From contig NZ_WMEF01000015.1 of NCBI RefSeq assembly GCF_009724685.1, forward strand, positions 1 through 64,000: 64,000 bases of DNA, in the 5' to 3' direction. Positions 44,119 to 52,840 of the stretch are shown here, in pieces. This DNA is from Lysinibacillus cavernae (GTDB lineage: Bacteria; Bacillota; Bacilli; Bacillales_A; Planococcaceae). The notes below the pieces were generated by a model, which was given only the letters and a program-made list of their open reading frames with translations, had not been told where the DNA came from and made no database searches. The translations under genes and the position numbers were made by a program. The stretch's first letter is position 1. Each line of letters begins with the position of its first letter.

Positions 44119-44949
44119 ATGAAGGCTACTGTGACAGCAATGATTGCCAATTTGCATAGTAAGCCAGATCAATCTTCTGAATTAGTAGATGAAGTACTTT
44201 ATGGGATGACCGTAGACATCACCAAGGATTTGGGCGAGGGATGGGTGTACATCCAAACAGCCTATCGCTATGAAGGGTATTGTCAGAAAGCTGACTTGCT
44301 ACTAGATGAAGCACTTGCATCTACTTGGCAACATGAATCACGGCATGTCATTATTCAAAGCTTTGCGGATGTTTTACAGCAACCCCGTATTCAAAGCACT
44401 AAATTGATTACACTTGTGAAAGGCTCATCAGTTTGTGCCATTGCAGTTGATAACTTACAGGAAGAATGGTCAGCCGTACAATTAGTATCAGGACAAACGG
44501 GGTATGTTCGAAAAAAATGGCTACATGCAAAAATAACAGACCATCCATCATCTGAGCAGCTATTTCGCGAAAACGTTGTGCAAACTGCGTTAAGTTATTT
44601 AGCGACACCTTATCGATGGGGTGGTAAATCGCCGTTAGGTATTGATTGCTCGGGTTTGTGCTCGATGGCATATATGTTAAATGGCGTTACTATTTATCGG
44701 GATGCCAAGATTGTTGAAGGCTTTCCAATTGTGAAAATAGACAGAGACCTTATGCAGAAGGGTGATTTAATTTATTTTCCAGGTCACATTGCTTTATACA
44801 TGGGGGATCATCTTTATGTTCACTCATCGCTTGGTGGTAATGAAGTGACAGTTAATAGCTTAGATGAATATCATCCACTCTATCGACACGATTTAGCGAC
44901 TACCTTACAAGAAGTAGGTACTTTATTTCAGGAGAAGCCAAATAGTTAG
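44119..44949 (+). CDS. ykfC: NlpC/P60 endopeptidase with SH3-like domains (YkfC-like)
   Basis: A 276-residue cysteine peptidase: two SH3b-like domains (about 1-60 and 75-140), then NlpC/P60 with Cys in IDCSGLCSM, His in FPGHIALYMGD and a distal His in YVHSSLGG. No signal peptide. B. subtilis YkfC is a cytoplasmic gamma-D-Glu-L-DAP endopeptidase that needs a free N-terminal L-Ala; same operon context supports the same role. Last gene of the transcription unit. Confidence 0.9.
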   Translation: MKATVTAMIANLHSKPDQSSELVDEVLYGMTVDITKDLGEGWVYIQTAYRYEGYCQKADLLLDEALASTWQHESRHVIIQSFADVLQQPRIQSTKLITLVKGSSVCAIAVDNLQEEWSAVQLVSGQTGYVRKKWLHAKITDHPSSEQLFRENVVQTALSYLATPYRWGGKSPLGIDCSGLCSMAYMLNGVTIYRDAKIVEGFPIVKIDRDLMQKGDLIYFPGHIALYMGDHLYVHSSLGGNEVTVNSLDEYHPLYRHDLATTLQEVGTLFQEKPNS

Positions 44950-44963
44950 GCTTCTCTTTTTTT
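44932..44963 (+). terminator. Terminator of peptide-recycling operon
   Basis: GAGAAGCC pairs with GGCTTCTC over a 9-nt loop that contains the stop codon, followed by T7. Confidence 0.9.
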
Positions 44964-45040
44964 AGGAACATACTAGAGAGCGATAATCGATAGGAAGTGT
45001 GCTATAATAGTAAAAAATTTTGAGGGTAGGAGGGGAGTAG

Positions 45041-45577
45041 TTGTCACTAGACTTACAAGAATTGTTGCGTTCCGTTTTAAGAGAAGAGTTGGCGCCAGTC
45101 AATCACCGTTTAGAGTCTATGGAAACTCGCTTAGATACGATTGAAAGTGAAGTTCGAGATATAAAGAAAGATGTTCATATACTGAAGGGTGAAGTCCGAG
45201 AGCTGAAGGAAGATGTTCATGTACTAAAAGGTGAAGTTCGGGAGCTGAAGGAAGATGTTCTTGTAATGAAAGAAGACATTCAAGAGCTTAAGGAAGATGT
45301 TCATGTATTGAAAGATGAAGTCCAAGAGCTAAAGACAGATGTCCATGTATTGAAAGATGAAATTCAAGAGCTAAAGACAGATGTTCATATATTGAAAGAT
45401 GGAGTCCAAGGACTGAAAGATGGACAAGCTGAGCTTCAAAAAAACATCGTCGAGAACTTGGGTAAATTTACGGAAAAAATAGCCCATCAAGTAGAGGACA
45501 GCTCAGGTGCACTAAATACACGTGTCTTTCAGATCGAAACTACTATCCATCGATTAACAAATTCAGTGAATGTTTGA
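45041..45577 (+). CDS. Coiled-coil protein with 14-residue repeats, unknown
   Basis: A 178-residue, almost entirely coiled-coil protein. Six tandem copies of a 14-residue (two-heptad) unit of the form DVHVLKxEVQELKx occupy residues 44-127, flanked by unrelated helical ends. TTG start at 45041 with GGAGG 7 nt upstream. No membrane segment or signal. Function unknown; the exact repeat at DNA level makes copy-number change likely. It has its own terminator. Confidence 0.75.
   Translation: MSLDLQELLRSVLREELAPVNHRLESMETRLDTIESEVRDIKKDVHILKGEVRELKEDVHVLKGEVRELKEDVLVMKEDIQELKEDVHVLKDEVQELKTDVHVLKDEIQELKTDVHILKDGVQGLKDGQAELQKNIVENLGKFTEKIAHQVEDSSGALNTRVFQIETTIHRLTNSVNV
45170..45421 (+). repeat. Six 42-bp in-frame tandem repeats
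   Basis: Units begin at 45170, 45212, 45254, 45296, 45338 and 45380, each starting GATGTYCWTRT and ending in an AAGGAA or AAGACA type sequence. The period of 42 keeps the frame and the heptad register. Confidence 0.9.
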
Positions 45578-45585
45578 TGTTATGC

Positions 45586-45618
45586 TTTAATAGGTTAAAT
45601 CCTATAAAGCTTTTTTTA
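45586..45618 (+). terminator. Terminator after coiled-coil gene
   Basis: GCTTTAATAGG pairs with CCTATAAAGC with one bulge, followed by T7. It runs into the 3' end of the convergent gene. Confidence 0.75.
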
Positions 45619-46096
45619 TGGCCATCAAAAGTTTTGTGCTTACGAAGAGACTGAGATTAACAATAGATAATGCCACTAGCTGCCATAAGCCGATTAAAAA
45701 AGTACTCATGTATAATTCAAATGTTGCCTCACCTGGGGGCATGTGGGGGTAGGGCTCTAATTGACGATAATGCCAAGCAAAATAACAGGCTAATGAAGTA
45801 CCCTGCCCTACGTAGATGAAGATCGAATGGATATAAAATGGTATTTTTAGTCGACAACACCATAGCAATAGGTTCAGCAATAGTATGATCGTAGGGAAAA
45901 TGAAAAGTTGAAAAGAACTCTCATCTATTTTTGTTGCAAATAAAAGGTTGTAGCAAAACTGTATGAATGGCAAAAGTACAAGATTCACGGTGATAAGACT
46001 GAGTAGTTGTTTACGCGTCACGATGTTCCTATCCTTTCCGCATTTTTCATGTAGACGTTTGAAATACGAATGGGTTTCATACAATAAACCCTCCAT
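45602..46096 (-). CDS. Four-segment membrane protein, unknown
   Basis: A 164-residue protein with about four hydrophobic segments (about 29-50, 61-81, 85-106, 131-157) and a polar 28-residue N-terminus rich in Lys and His. No family recognised. It ends in the 3' region of the convergent coiled-coil gene and lies 31 nt downstream of the glucosaminidase gene, with which it may share a transcript. Confidence 0.55.
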   Translation of the reverse strand: MEGLLYETHSYFKRLHEKCGKDRNIVTRKQLLSLITVNLVLLPFIQFCYNLLFATKIDESSFQLFIFPTIILLLNLLLWCCRLKIPFYIHSIFIYVGQGTSLACYFAWHYRQLEPYPHMPPGEATFELYMSTFLIGLWQLVALSIVNLSLFVSTKLLMAIKKAL

Positions 46097-46127
46097 ACTC
46101 GTTGTTGATGAGCATGAAGGGTTTAGG

Positions 46128-46913
46128 TTAATAATGATAAATATTTAGCTGTTGACCTGCTTCAAGGCGATCTGATCGAAGCTGATTCCATTGTTTAATA
46201 GATGTCACTTTCACATTGTATACCTCTGCAATTTTCATTAATGAGTCCCCGTCAGTCACAGTAATCGTTTTCTTGTCCTTTACAGGGCTATCATATTGTT
46301 GTAGGTCATAATTTGCGATAAGTGTATTCAATTTTTCGCTGTATTTTGAATCGGTAGCATAAGAGCCTGTTAAAAACTTCGTTGCATCTGTATAGGCATT
46401 TGTGTTGCTTCTGTAAACGCCCGCATAAAAATCTTTGTTCCAAGAAACCCCGTTACGCATTAACTTTACATAATCTTGCATTGATTCCTCATAGGAAGGG
46501 TATTTACGGAAGGCAGCCATAATCGTTGATAGATTGCCTGAACCGTCATCTTCTGTCGTTTCGAGTGTCACGGAGTTATTTTGATAGCTGCCTTTCATGC
46601 CAAACAGATTATAATTGGGGGCAGAGCCGAGACCACTTTGCCCGTGCTCGCTCTCTAGTATAGCTTGGGCAATCATTACGGATGCATATAAGTCGTTATC
46701 AGCACCAAGGTCTCGTGCAATCTCAGCAATCTCGCCAATGAACTCTTCCACACTTGGTCGATCATCAATGACCACAGGCTCTTCTCTTTCAGTCGTATTA
46801 AATAGCTGCGTCACCATATAAAACGAAATACAAATAACAACAATGGTGATGATGAGTCCTTTTAAAAAATTAACTACGTATTTCATAGTACGCTTGATGT
46901 TGGTCGTGACCAC
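46128..46913 (-). CDS. Membrane-anchored N-acetylglucosaminidase (GH73) with LysM domain
   Basis: A 261-residue wall hydrolase. N-terminal membrane anchor (about 19-36), GH73 glucosaminidase domain (about 55-205) with catalytic Glu in AILESEHGQSGLG and the NLFGMKGSY and AFRKYPSYEESMQDY motifs, then one LysM domain (ITVTDGDSLMKIAEVYNV through AGQQLNIYHY). It cuts the glycan chain of peptidoglycan. GTG start (46913) with GGGAGG 5-6 nt upstream. Confidence 0.9.
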   Translation of the reverse strand: MVTTNIKRTMKYVVNFLKGLIITIVVICISFYMVTQLFNTTEREEPVVIDDRPSVEEFIGEIAEIARDLGADNDLYASVMIAQAILESEHGQSGLGSAPNYNLFGMKGSYQNNSVTLETTEDDGSGNLSTIMAAFRKYPSYEESMQDYVKLMRNGVSWNKDFYAGVYRSNTNAYTDATKFLTGSYATDSKYSEKLNTLIANYDLQQYDSPVKDKKTITVTDGDSLMKIAEVYNVKVTSIKQWNQLRSDRLEAGQQLNIYHY

Positions 46914-47040
46914 ATCTCCCTCCCTTCTATCAAAGTATAGCTATCTCTCATTATTACAGAGAGTGAAAGAGATGTATAGTTGAATAGATTCCATCATTAT
47001 TAGAACGTCACCAGCAACAATTAGTTCCATGTCATGCCAC

Positions 47041-48432
47041 TTAGATGTCCATCTTAAAATTCTTGGACATAAAATGTTTAAATCTCTCAAAATACTGTTC
47101 GGAAGCCTCCCAGCGTCTAATATTTAAAAAGGCTATCTCTTGGCGACCATAATGGTTAGGAGGTTGATAGTGCCGAGAAACATAGGATTGATTTTCTAAT
47201 GTATAAAAATAATACGCTTCGTCAGGCGTCTGAATTTCAATACGAGCGTTTATAAAATCCCCATCCTCATCTGTATAGGCTTGACGGAAGCTATAATATT
47301 TGGAACCGTCCCAGAAACCATCATTGTCCTCATCAAGCCCTTGAATTTCTGGATGCTGTAAAATATGTTCCACATACTGAACTTCGATGTTGTGCAAATA
47401 AAGGGTTGCAACATTTACACAGGTTAATAGCTTGATCCAGTGATCGTGAATATCGATTAATTGCTCTTGCGATAAATCCGTAATGTCCCACCATTCAGCT
47501 TCTTTTTCTAGTGTTTTTCTCAAGAGGGAGACGGATTGATCGTCATTGAGCCAAATAAAATAATGATACTGTGCAGTCTTCATATAAACGCTGTCATTAC
47601 GCTTGTCTCCGTCAGCATTGATATGGGCTCGCTGAACCATGAAATGCACATCTTCTTCCTCAATATCGAAAGAAGAATTGTCTTCGGTCATAAGAATACA
47701 CCGAGTCAGTTTCAAAATATTTTCTGCATCCATACGATTGTGCGTAAAATATACATGAGTTGCCTTCGATTTCAGGGGAGCGTCATGTAAATGAGCAAGT
47801 GCGGAACGTCCTTCTTTCAGAATACTTACTAGCGTCGCAAATGAAAATCCAATATCATCCTCATCTTCATCCTCATCCATATCTAAAAAAACTTCATCGA
47901 TTAACACATCCTGAATAAAGATGGGAAGTCCCTGAAAAACACCATCTCCGTGCCAAACGTTTACGATACATTGTATTGACTTTTGTCCATTAACAGTGAA
48001 GTGATACTCGTCATCCTGAACTAAAACAGTAGCTTGAAGATTGCCTTTCACAATGGTTTCCCCATGATTATAGGAGCCACACAAAATATCCTCGACTGAC
48101 AAATCTCCGTGTACATAGATTTCCTGTCCACCTACGGCTATATTTTTGGCTGTCAAATTGCCCATTACCAAAAGCCCTATCGCACCATCTGTTTCTGTAT
48201 TATAAAGGTTGTCTATTGTTAAATTGCCATTGATAAAAATAATAATCGTGTTGTCTTGCTGTGGAAAAGGCATGCCCCAATCCAAATCAAGAAAAGGGAG
48301 CGTTAAATCGCCCTCATAGTACGCAGCAAAATCGTTATTCCTAAAATCTTTGTAAAACTTTGCCCACCAAGAGTCTTCTGGAAACTTTTCAGCTAGTTGG
48401 CTAATAGGCATGAATTGAAAGTCGTTGCTCAT
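47041..48432 (-). CDS. Large protein with N-terminal beta-helix (polymer-forming-like) repeats, unknown
   Basis: A 463-residue soluble acidic protein. Residues about 60-150 contain evenly spaced strands of the type IFINGNLTIDNLYN, LLVMGNLTAKNIAV, IYVHGDLSVEDILC and ETIVKGNLQA, a right-handed beta-helix pattern like bactofilins and related polymer-forming proteins. A very acidic stretch (DMDEDEDEDDIG) follows. The C-terminal 250 residues are rich in aromatic residues and unassigned. No signal or membrane segment. Possibly an immunity- or scaffold-type protein; function unknown. Confidence 0.6.
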   Translation of the reverse strand: MSNDFQFMPISQLAEKFPEDSWWAKFYKDFRNNDFAAYYEGDLTLPFLDLDWGMPFPQQDNTIIIFINGNLTIDNLYNTETDGAIGLLVMGNLTAKNIAVGGQEIYVHGDLSVEDILCGSYNHGETIVKGNLQATVLVQDDEYHFTVNGQKSIQCIVNVWHGDGVFQGLPIFIQDVLIDEVFLDMDEDEDEDDIGFSFATLVSILKEGRSALAHLHDAPLKSKATHVYFTHNRMDAENILKLTRCILMTEDNSSFDIEEEDVHFMVQRAHINADGDKRNDSVYMKTAQYHYFIWLNDDQSVSLLRKTLEKEAEWWDITDLSQEQLIDIHDHWIKLLTCVNVATLYLHNIEVQYVEHILQHPEIQGLDEDNDGFWDGSKYYSFRQAYTDEDGDFINARIEIQTPDEAYYFYTLENQSYVSRHYQPPNHYGRQEIAFLNIRRWEASEQYFERFKHFMSKNFKMDI

Positions 48433-48482
48433 AGTTCACTACCTCTCGATTTGCTATTTTTTTCATCTTCTCATAACTAGCA

Positions 48483-48530
48483 ATTGGTAGTCAATTTCAT
48501 AGATTGGTAGTTAAAAGCACAAATTGATAG
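48483..48530 (+). repeat. Three 20-bp-spaced ATTGRTAG direct repeats
   Basis: ATTGGTAG at 48483 and 48503 and ATTGATAG at 48523, exactly 20 bp apart (two helical turns), in the 218-bp gap before the OpuF-like operon. A TATGAT lies just after them (48539). The spacing suits side-by-side binding by a regulator. Confidence 0.45.
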
Positions 48531-48650
48531 AAAATGGTATGATGAACTTTAAAGAGATCTTGCTTTCGTTTTTTTGTTTGTGAAATATTTATAAGTGAAA
48601 TAACGTCACTAATAACGAAATTTCATTAGCGAATGAAAAGGAGATGACAG

Positions 48651-49598
48651 ATGATAACATTTGACAATGTTTCAAAAAAATATGGTAACGACCATGTGGC
48701 AGTCAAAGCCCTGAACGTAGAGATAAAGAAGGGTGAATTTTTTGTTATCGTTGGCCCGAGTGGATGTGGCAAAACTACTTTATTGAAGATGATAAACCGA
48801 TTGATTCCATTAACAGAGGGTACTATCTGGATCAATGGCAAAAGAATTAGCGATTACAATATTCATGAATTACGCTGGAGTATCGGTTATGTATTACAAC
48901 AAATTGCTCTTTTTCCACATATGACGATTGAAGAAAATATTGCTGTTGTACCAGAATTAAAAAAATGGAGTAAAATGAAAATCCAAAAACGTGTTGATGA
49001 GTTATTGAAGATGGTTGGGCTGGAGCCTGAAACATATCGTCAGCGTAAGCCAAAAGAGTTATCAGGAGGCGAACAGCAAAGAGTTGGCGTCATCCGTGCC
49101 TTAGCAGCTGACCCAGAGATTATCTTAATGGATGAACCTTTCAGTGCATTAGATCCAATTAGTCGTACAAAACTCCAGGATGATCTACTGGAAATGCAGC
49201 GTACGATACAGAAAACAATTGTATTTGTTTCGCATGATATGCAGGAGGCACTGAAATTAGGGGATCGCCTTTGTGTCATGAAAGATGGACAAATTGTCCA
49301 GGTCGGCACGCCTCAAGAGATTGTACAAAACCCTGTAAATGATTTTGTTCAACAGTTTATTGGTATTAAGGGTAATTTATTTGATATCCATGCTGTTATG
49401 CAACCAATTGAAGCAGCAATCGAGTTAGGCGATACAATTACTGTGAATGATTCGTTCACTACAATTCTAGAAACATTAGCCCAGCATGACTTTTTAGGTG
49501 TCGAGGACGATGGAAAACGCATCGGTATGGTGACAAGAGCATCTATGCTGCACTATTTTGCAGAGAACGCTAAAGAAAGAGGACATGCCCATGACTAA
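48651..49598 (+). CDS. opuFA: Osmoprotectant ABC transporter ATPase (OpuFA/OpuCA-like)
   Basis: A 315-residue ATPase of the OpuA/ProV class: Walker A GPSGCGKTTLLK, Q-loop GYVLQQIALFPHMT, signature LSGGEQQRVGV, Walker B IILMDEPFSALDP, H-loop FVSHDMQEALK, and a C-terminal regulatory extension with a partial CBS-like fold (about 245-315). It powers uptake of glycine betaine, choline or related solutes. Overlaps the permease gene by 8 nt. GGAGATGA precedes the ATG. Confidence 0.9.
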   Translation: MITFDNVSKKYGNDHVAVKALNVEIKKGEFFVIVGPSGCGKTTLLKMINRLIPLTEGTIWINGKRISDYNIHELRWSIGYVLQQIALFPHMTIEENIAVVPELKKWSKMKIQKRVDELLKMVGLEPETYRQRKPKELSGGEQQRVGVIRALAADPEIILMDEPFSALDPISRTKLQDDLLEMQRTIQKTIVFVSHDMQEALKLGDRLCVMKDGQIVQVGTPQEIVQNPVNDFVQQFIGIKGNLFDIHAVMQPIEAAIELGDTITVNDSFTTILETLAQHDFLGVEDDGKRIGMVTRASMLHYFAENAKERGHAHD

Positions 49599-51108
49599 TA
49601 TTATGGAGATGTTTCAGGAACGGAAGGAACAACTACTGACAGCATTACTAGAACATATACAAATCTCCTTTATCGCACTATTTTTTGCGGTCATCATTGC
49701 CATTCCTCTAGGTATCTATTTAACAAATAAAAAGAAAATAGCAGAAAGTATCATTGGTGTCAGTGCGGTCTTACAAACGATTCCTTCATTAGCACTACTT
49801 GGTTTATTAATACCACTATTTGGTATTGGAAAAGTTCCTGCGATTATTGCCTTAGTCGTTTATGCGCTATTACCTATATTACGCAACACCTACACGGGCA
49901 TTAATGAGGTAGATCCTTCATTGAAAGAGGCAGCGGTAGCCATGGGAATGAATATGCCTAAGCGTTTAGTAAAGGTAGAATTACCACTTGCTATGCCTGT
50001 CATGATGGCTGGGATACGAACAGCGATGGTGTTAATTGTTGGTACAGCAACATTAGCCGCTTTAATTGGTGCAGGAGGATTAGGAGATATCATTTTACTT
50101 GGAATTGACCGTAATAATACATCACTAATTCTGCTAGGAGCTATACCAGCAGCCATTTTAGCACTGATATTTGATATTTTGCTCAAAAAACTAGAATCCC
50201 TGTCATTTAAACAGACATTGACGACATTGTGTTTCATTAGTATAGCGGCATTAGTAATGATTTTTTTCCCGCTACTAAGTGGTAAACAACAAGATGAAAT
50301 TGTTATTGCAGGAAAGCTTGGTGCTGAACCAGAAATTCTCATTAATATGTATAAATATTTGATTGAGCAAGAAACAGATTTAACTGTGCAATTAAAGCCA
50401 GGGCTTGGTAAAACCTCGTTTGTATTCAATGCGTTGAAATCGGGGAGTATTGATATTTACCCTGAGTTTACGGGCACAGCCATTTCGGAATTTTTAAAAG
50501 CAGAAGCCATCAATAATAGTCAATCGGATGTCTACCGTCAGGCGAAAGATGGAATGTTGGAGCAATTTGATATGGTCATGCTTAACCCCATGAAATATAA
50601 CAATACGTATGCATTGGCTGTATCAAAGGAATTGGCAGAGTCCTATCAACTACAAACCATTTCAGACCTTAAACCAATAGAACAGACGATTAAAGCAGGT
50701 TTTACGTTAGAATTTAATGACCGGGAAGATGGGTATGTAGGTATTCAAAAACGTTATGGCATTGCATTTTCAACTATTGCTACGATGGAGCCAAAGCTTC
50801 GCTATCAAGCAATAGAATCGGGTGATATCAACTTACTAGATGCATATTCAACAGATAGTGAAATTCGTCAATACAAGTTACACGTTTTAGAGGATGATCA
50901 AGCGTTGTTTCCACCATACCAGGGAGCACCATTACTGAGGAAAGCAACGTTGTTAAAATATCCAGCCATTGAAAAAGCCTTAAACAAACTAGCTGATCAA
51001 ATTACAGACGATGAAATGCGGGGAATGAATTATCAAGTGAATGTGGAAGGTAAGCTTGCAGCAGAGGTAGCAAAAGCTTATTTAGTAGATGCAGGATTAC
51101 TTAAATAA
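49591..51108 (+). CDS. opuFB: Osmoprotectant permease fused to substrate-binding domain (OpuFB-like)
   Basis: A 505-residue fusion. Residues about 1-210 are a five- or six-segment OpuCB-type permease (EAA-like VDPSLKEAAVAMGMNMPKRL; GGLGDIILLGIDRNN), and about 235-505 a choline/betaine-binding domain (EIVIAGKLGAEPEILINMYK, then SGSIDIYPEFTGTAISEFL). This two-gene OpuFA-OpuFB plan is known from a subset of Bacilli. Start ATG 49591 is 8 nt after AGAGG; longer frames lack a site. Confidence 0.9.
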   Translation: MTNIMEMFQERKEQLLTALLEHIQISFIALFFAVIIAIPLGIYLTNKKKIAESIIGVSAVLQTIPSLALLGLLIPLFGIGKVPAIIALVVYALLPILRNTYTGINEVDPSLKEAAVAMGMNMPKRLVKVELPLAMPVMMAGIRTAMVLIVGTATLAALIGAGGLGDIILLGIDRNNTSLILLGAIPAAILALIFDILLKKLESLSFKQTLTTLCFISIAALVMIFFPLLSGKQQDEIVIAGKLGAEPEILINMYKYLIEQETDLTVQLKPGLGKTSFVFNALKSGSIDIYPEFTGTAISEFLKAEAINNSQSDVYRQAKDGMLEQFDMVMLNPMKYNNTYALAVSKELAESYQLQTISDLKPIEQTIKAGFTLEFNDREDGYVGIQKRYGIAFSTIATMEPKLRYQAIESGDINLLDAYSTDSEIRQYKLHVLEDDQALFPPYQGAPLLRKATLLKYPAIEKALNKLADQITDDEMRGMNYQVNVEGKLAAEVAKAYLVDAGLLK

Positions 51109-51121
51109 ATAAGATGTAACG

Positions 51122-51156
51122 ACCCTCTAGCGATTAAATTCTAGAGGGTTTGATTT
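51122..51156 (+). terminator. Terminator of OpuF-like operon
   Basis: ACCCTCTAG pairs with CTAGAGGGT over a 10-nt loop, followed by TTGATTT. Confidence 0.8.
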
Positions 51157-51247
51157 CTATTACTAGTTATTTAACGATAAACATTAAAAAATTATTGATA
51201 AGGATAAAAGGCACTGTATAATAAAAAGAAAGAAAGGGGATGCTTCA

Positions 51248-51886
51248 ATGGAGCAAACGATTCAAAGCAAAGAATTTCAATTGTTGACAAAGGGGCTTCG
51301 TACCGTGTTCACCATCATCATGGTGTTGATGATTTTTGGCTTGACAACGCTTGCCATTTTTTTTGTTGGGACGATGGTGGTGTCAGAACAGGAAGTAAAT
51401 CAGGTAATAGCCAAGGGAAGTGTGACGGCTTCCGTTCATTTTGAAGGATTGCAAATTATGCTGGCAGACCAGGTGGCAAAGGATATTCATTACACAAAAA
51501 AAGATGTTTTGACATTACTATTTACTGCTACAATATACATAACTATTTTATTATTAATTGTTGTTCAAGTAAGGAATATTTTAAGTAATTTATTAAAAGG
51601 TATCATATTTTCATTAGCTAATAGTAAAAAAATAGAGAGAATTGCATACTGTGTGATCGTGTTGAGCTTGACAGTGAGTGCATTCCGTACATATATTGCC
51701 TATCTTATCATGCAACAATTGAACCTTGAGTCACTATTTGTTGGGACGAAATGGATCGAGGGGATTAGCTATCATTTTACAGGCATTAATTGGACACTAT
51801 TACTATGTGGTGTGGTGATTTGGACCATTGCACGTATTTTCCGATACGGTGCATTTCTACAGGATGAATATGATGCGACAGCTTAG
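51248..51886 (+). CDS. DUF2975 membrane protein (YoaS-like)
   Basis: A 212-residue protein with four membrane segments (about 20-45, 90-113, 133-157, 173-198), the standard DUF2975 layout. It is followed 11 nt later by a small HTH gene; this DUF2975/HTH pair occurs as yoaS-yozG in B. subtilis and in many Firmicutes. AAAGGGG before the ATG. Function unknown, perhaps membrane sensing with the HTH protein. Confidence 0.82.
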   Translation: MEQTIQSKEFQLLTKGLRTVFTIIMVLMIFGLTTLAIFFVGTMVVSEQEVNQVIAKGSVTASVHFEGLQIMLADQVAKDIHYTKKDVLTLLFTATIYITILLLIVVQVRNILSNLLKGIIFSLANSKKIERIAYCVIVLSLTVSAFRTYIAYLIMQQLNLESLFVGTKWIEGISYHFTGINWTLLLCGVVIWTIARIFRYGAFLQDEYDATA

Positions 51887-51897
51887 GAAGTGAGAAC

Positions 51898-52110
51898 ATG
51901 ACCATAATTATTCGCTTAGATCGCATGCTAGCAGATCGTAAAATGCAGCTGAGTGAACTGGCAGAGAAGGTTGATGTGTCGATTGTCAATCTCTCAAACT
52001 TAAAAACGGGTAAGGTAAGAGCCGTGCGTTTTTCTACTTTAAATGCGATTTGTAAAGCGTTGGGGTGCCAGCCAGGAGATATATTGGAGTATGTAGAGGA
52101 AGAAGATTAA
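51898..52110 (+). CDS. Small XRE/Cro-type HTH regulator (YozG-like)
   Basis: A 70-residue protein that is only a helix-turn-helix domain: IIIRLDRMLADRKMQLSELA, then VDVSIVNLSNLKTGKVRAVR and the family end CKALGCQPGDILEYV. Partner gene of the DUF2975 membrane protein just upstream. Likely an autoregulator of the pair. Confidence 0.88.
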   Translation: MTIIIRLDRMLADRKMQLSELAEKVDVSIVNLSNLKTGKVRAVRFSTLNAICKALGCQPGDILEYVEEED

Positions 52111-52143
52111 ATGTAGCAGCGACGAAGAAAGGATTTTTCTAAA

Positions 52144-52467
52144 ATGACGGCTTTTAGTTTTTTATTCATTGCTATTGTAGCAGAGGTTTTTGCAAGCTCC
52201 ATGCTAAAGCGCACGGAGGGTTTCACTCGTATTTGGCCATCCCTCGGTGTGGTAGTTGGCTATGGATCGGCTTTTTATTGTTTAGCTTTAACATTAAAGG
52301 TTATACCTATCGGCACCGCCTATGCGATATGGGCGGGTTTAGGCACAGCATTAACAGCTATTGTTGGTGTTGTATTGTATAAGGAAATTTTCAATCGCAA
52401 GAAGGTAATGGGAATTCTGTGCATTATTATGGGTGTCGTGGTCCTAAATCTTGCGGGTGGTCATTAG
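52144..52467 (+). CDS. SMR family efflux protein, first subunit (EbrA/QacE-like)
   Basis: A 107-residue, four-helix small multidrug resistance protein with the essential Glu in IAIVAEVFASSMLKRTEGF, and TAYAIWAGLGTALTAIVG in helix 3. Its neighbour is a second SMR gene; such pairs usually form heterodimers of opposite topology. The YAIWxGxGT form suggests a cation or quaternary ammonium exporter rather than the guanidinium type; substrate not proven. Confidence 0.9.
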   Translation: MTAFSFLFIAIVAEVFASSMLKRTEGFTRIWPSLGVVVGYGSAFYCLALTLKVIPIGTAYAIWAGLGTALTAIVGVVLYKEIFNRKKVMGILCIIMGVVVLNLAGGH

Positions 52468-52480
52468 GAGGCTTGACAGG

Positions 52481-52840
52481 ATGAAAGGCTATTTATTTTT
52501 AACATTATCGATTATTAGTGAGGTCTTTGCGACAACAATGCTCAAGCTTTCCGATGGTTTCACTCTACTAGGTCCATCTTTGGCAGTGGCATTGGGCTAT
52601 GGGATTTCATTTTATAGCTTATCATTATGCTTAAAAACATTGCCATTAAGCTTAGCCTACGCCATTTGGTCGGGTGTCGGCACAGCTTTAACGGTCATTG
52701 TAGGTATTATGGTTTGGAACGATATTTTTAATCTCTACTCTGCAATAGGCATTGCCCTCATTATTGGAGGCGTTATTTTGTTAAATCAAGGGGATAAAAA
52801 TGACAAAGTGGCGGATAGCAATGCAGAAGTGGACTGTTAG
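52481..52840 (+). CDS. SMR family efflux protein, second subunit, with repeat-derived C-terminus
   Basis: A 119-residue SMR protein: Glu in SIISEVFATTMLKLSDGF, helix 3 AYAIWSGVGTALTVIVG. Start ATG 52481, 9 nt after GGAGG, 13 nt after the partner gene. The expected protein ends about GVILLNQGDK; the last residues (NDKVADSNAEVDC) are encoded by the first units of repeat array 3, so the stop codon lies inside the array. Confidence 0.9.
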   Translation: MKGYLFLTLSIISEVFATTMLKLSDGFTLLGPSLAVALGYGISFYSLSLCLKTLPLSLAYAIWSGVGTALTVIVGIMVWNDIFNLYSAIGIALIIGGVILLNQGDKNDKVADSNAEVDC

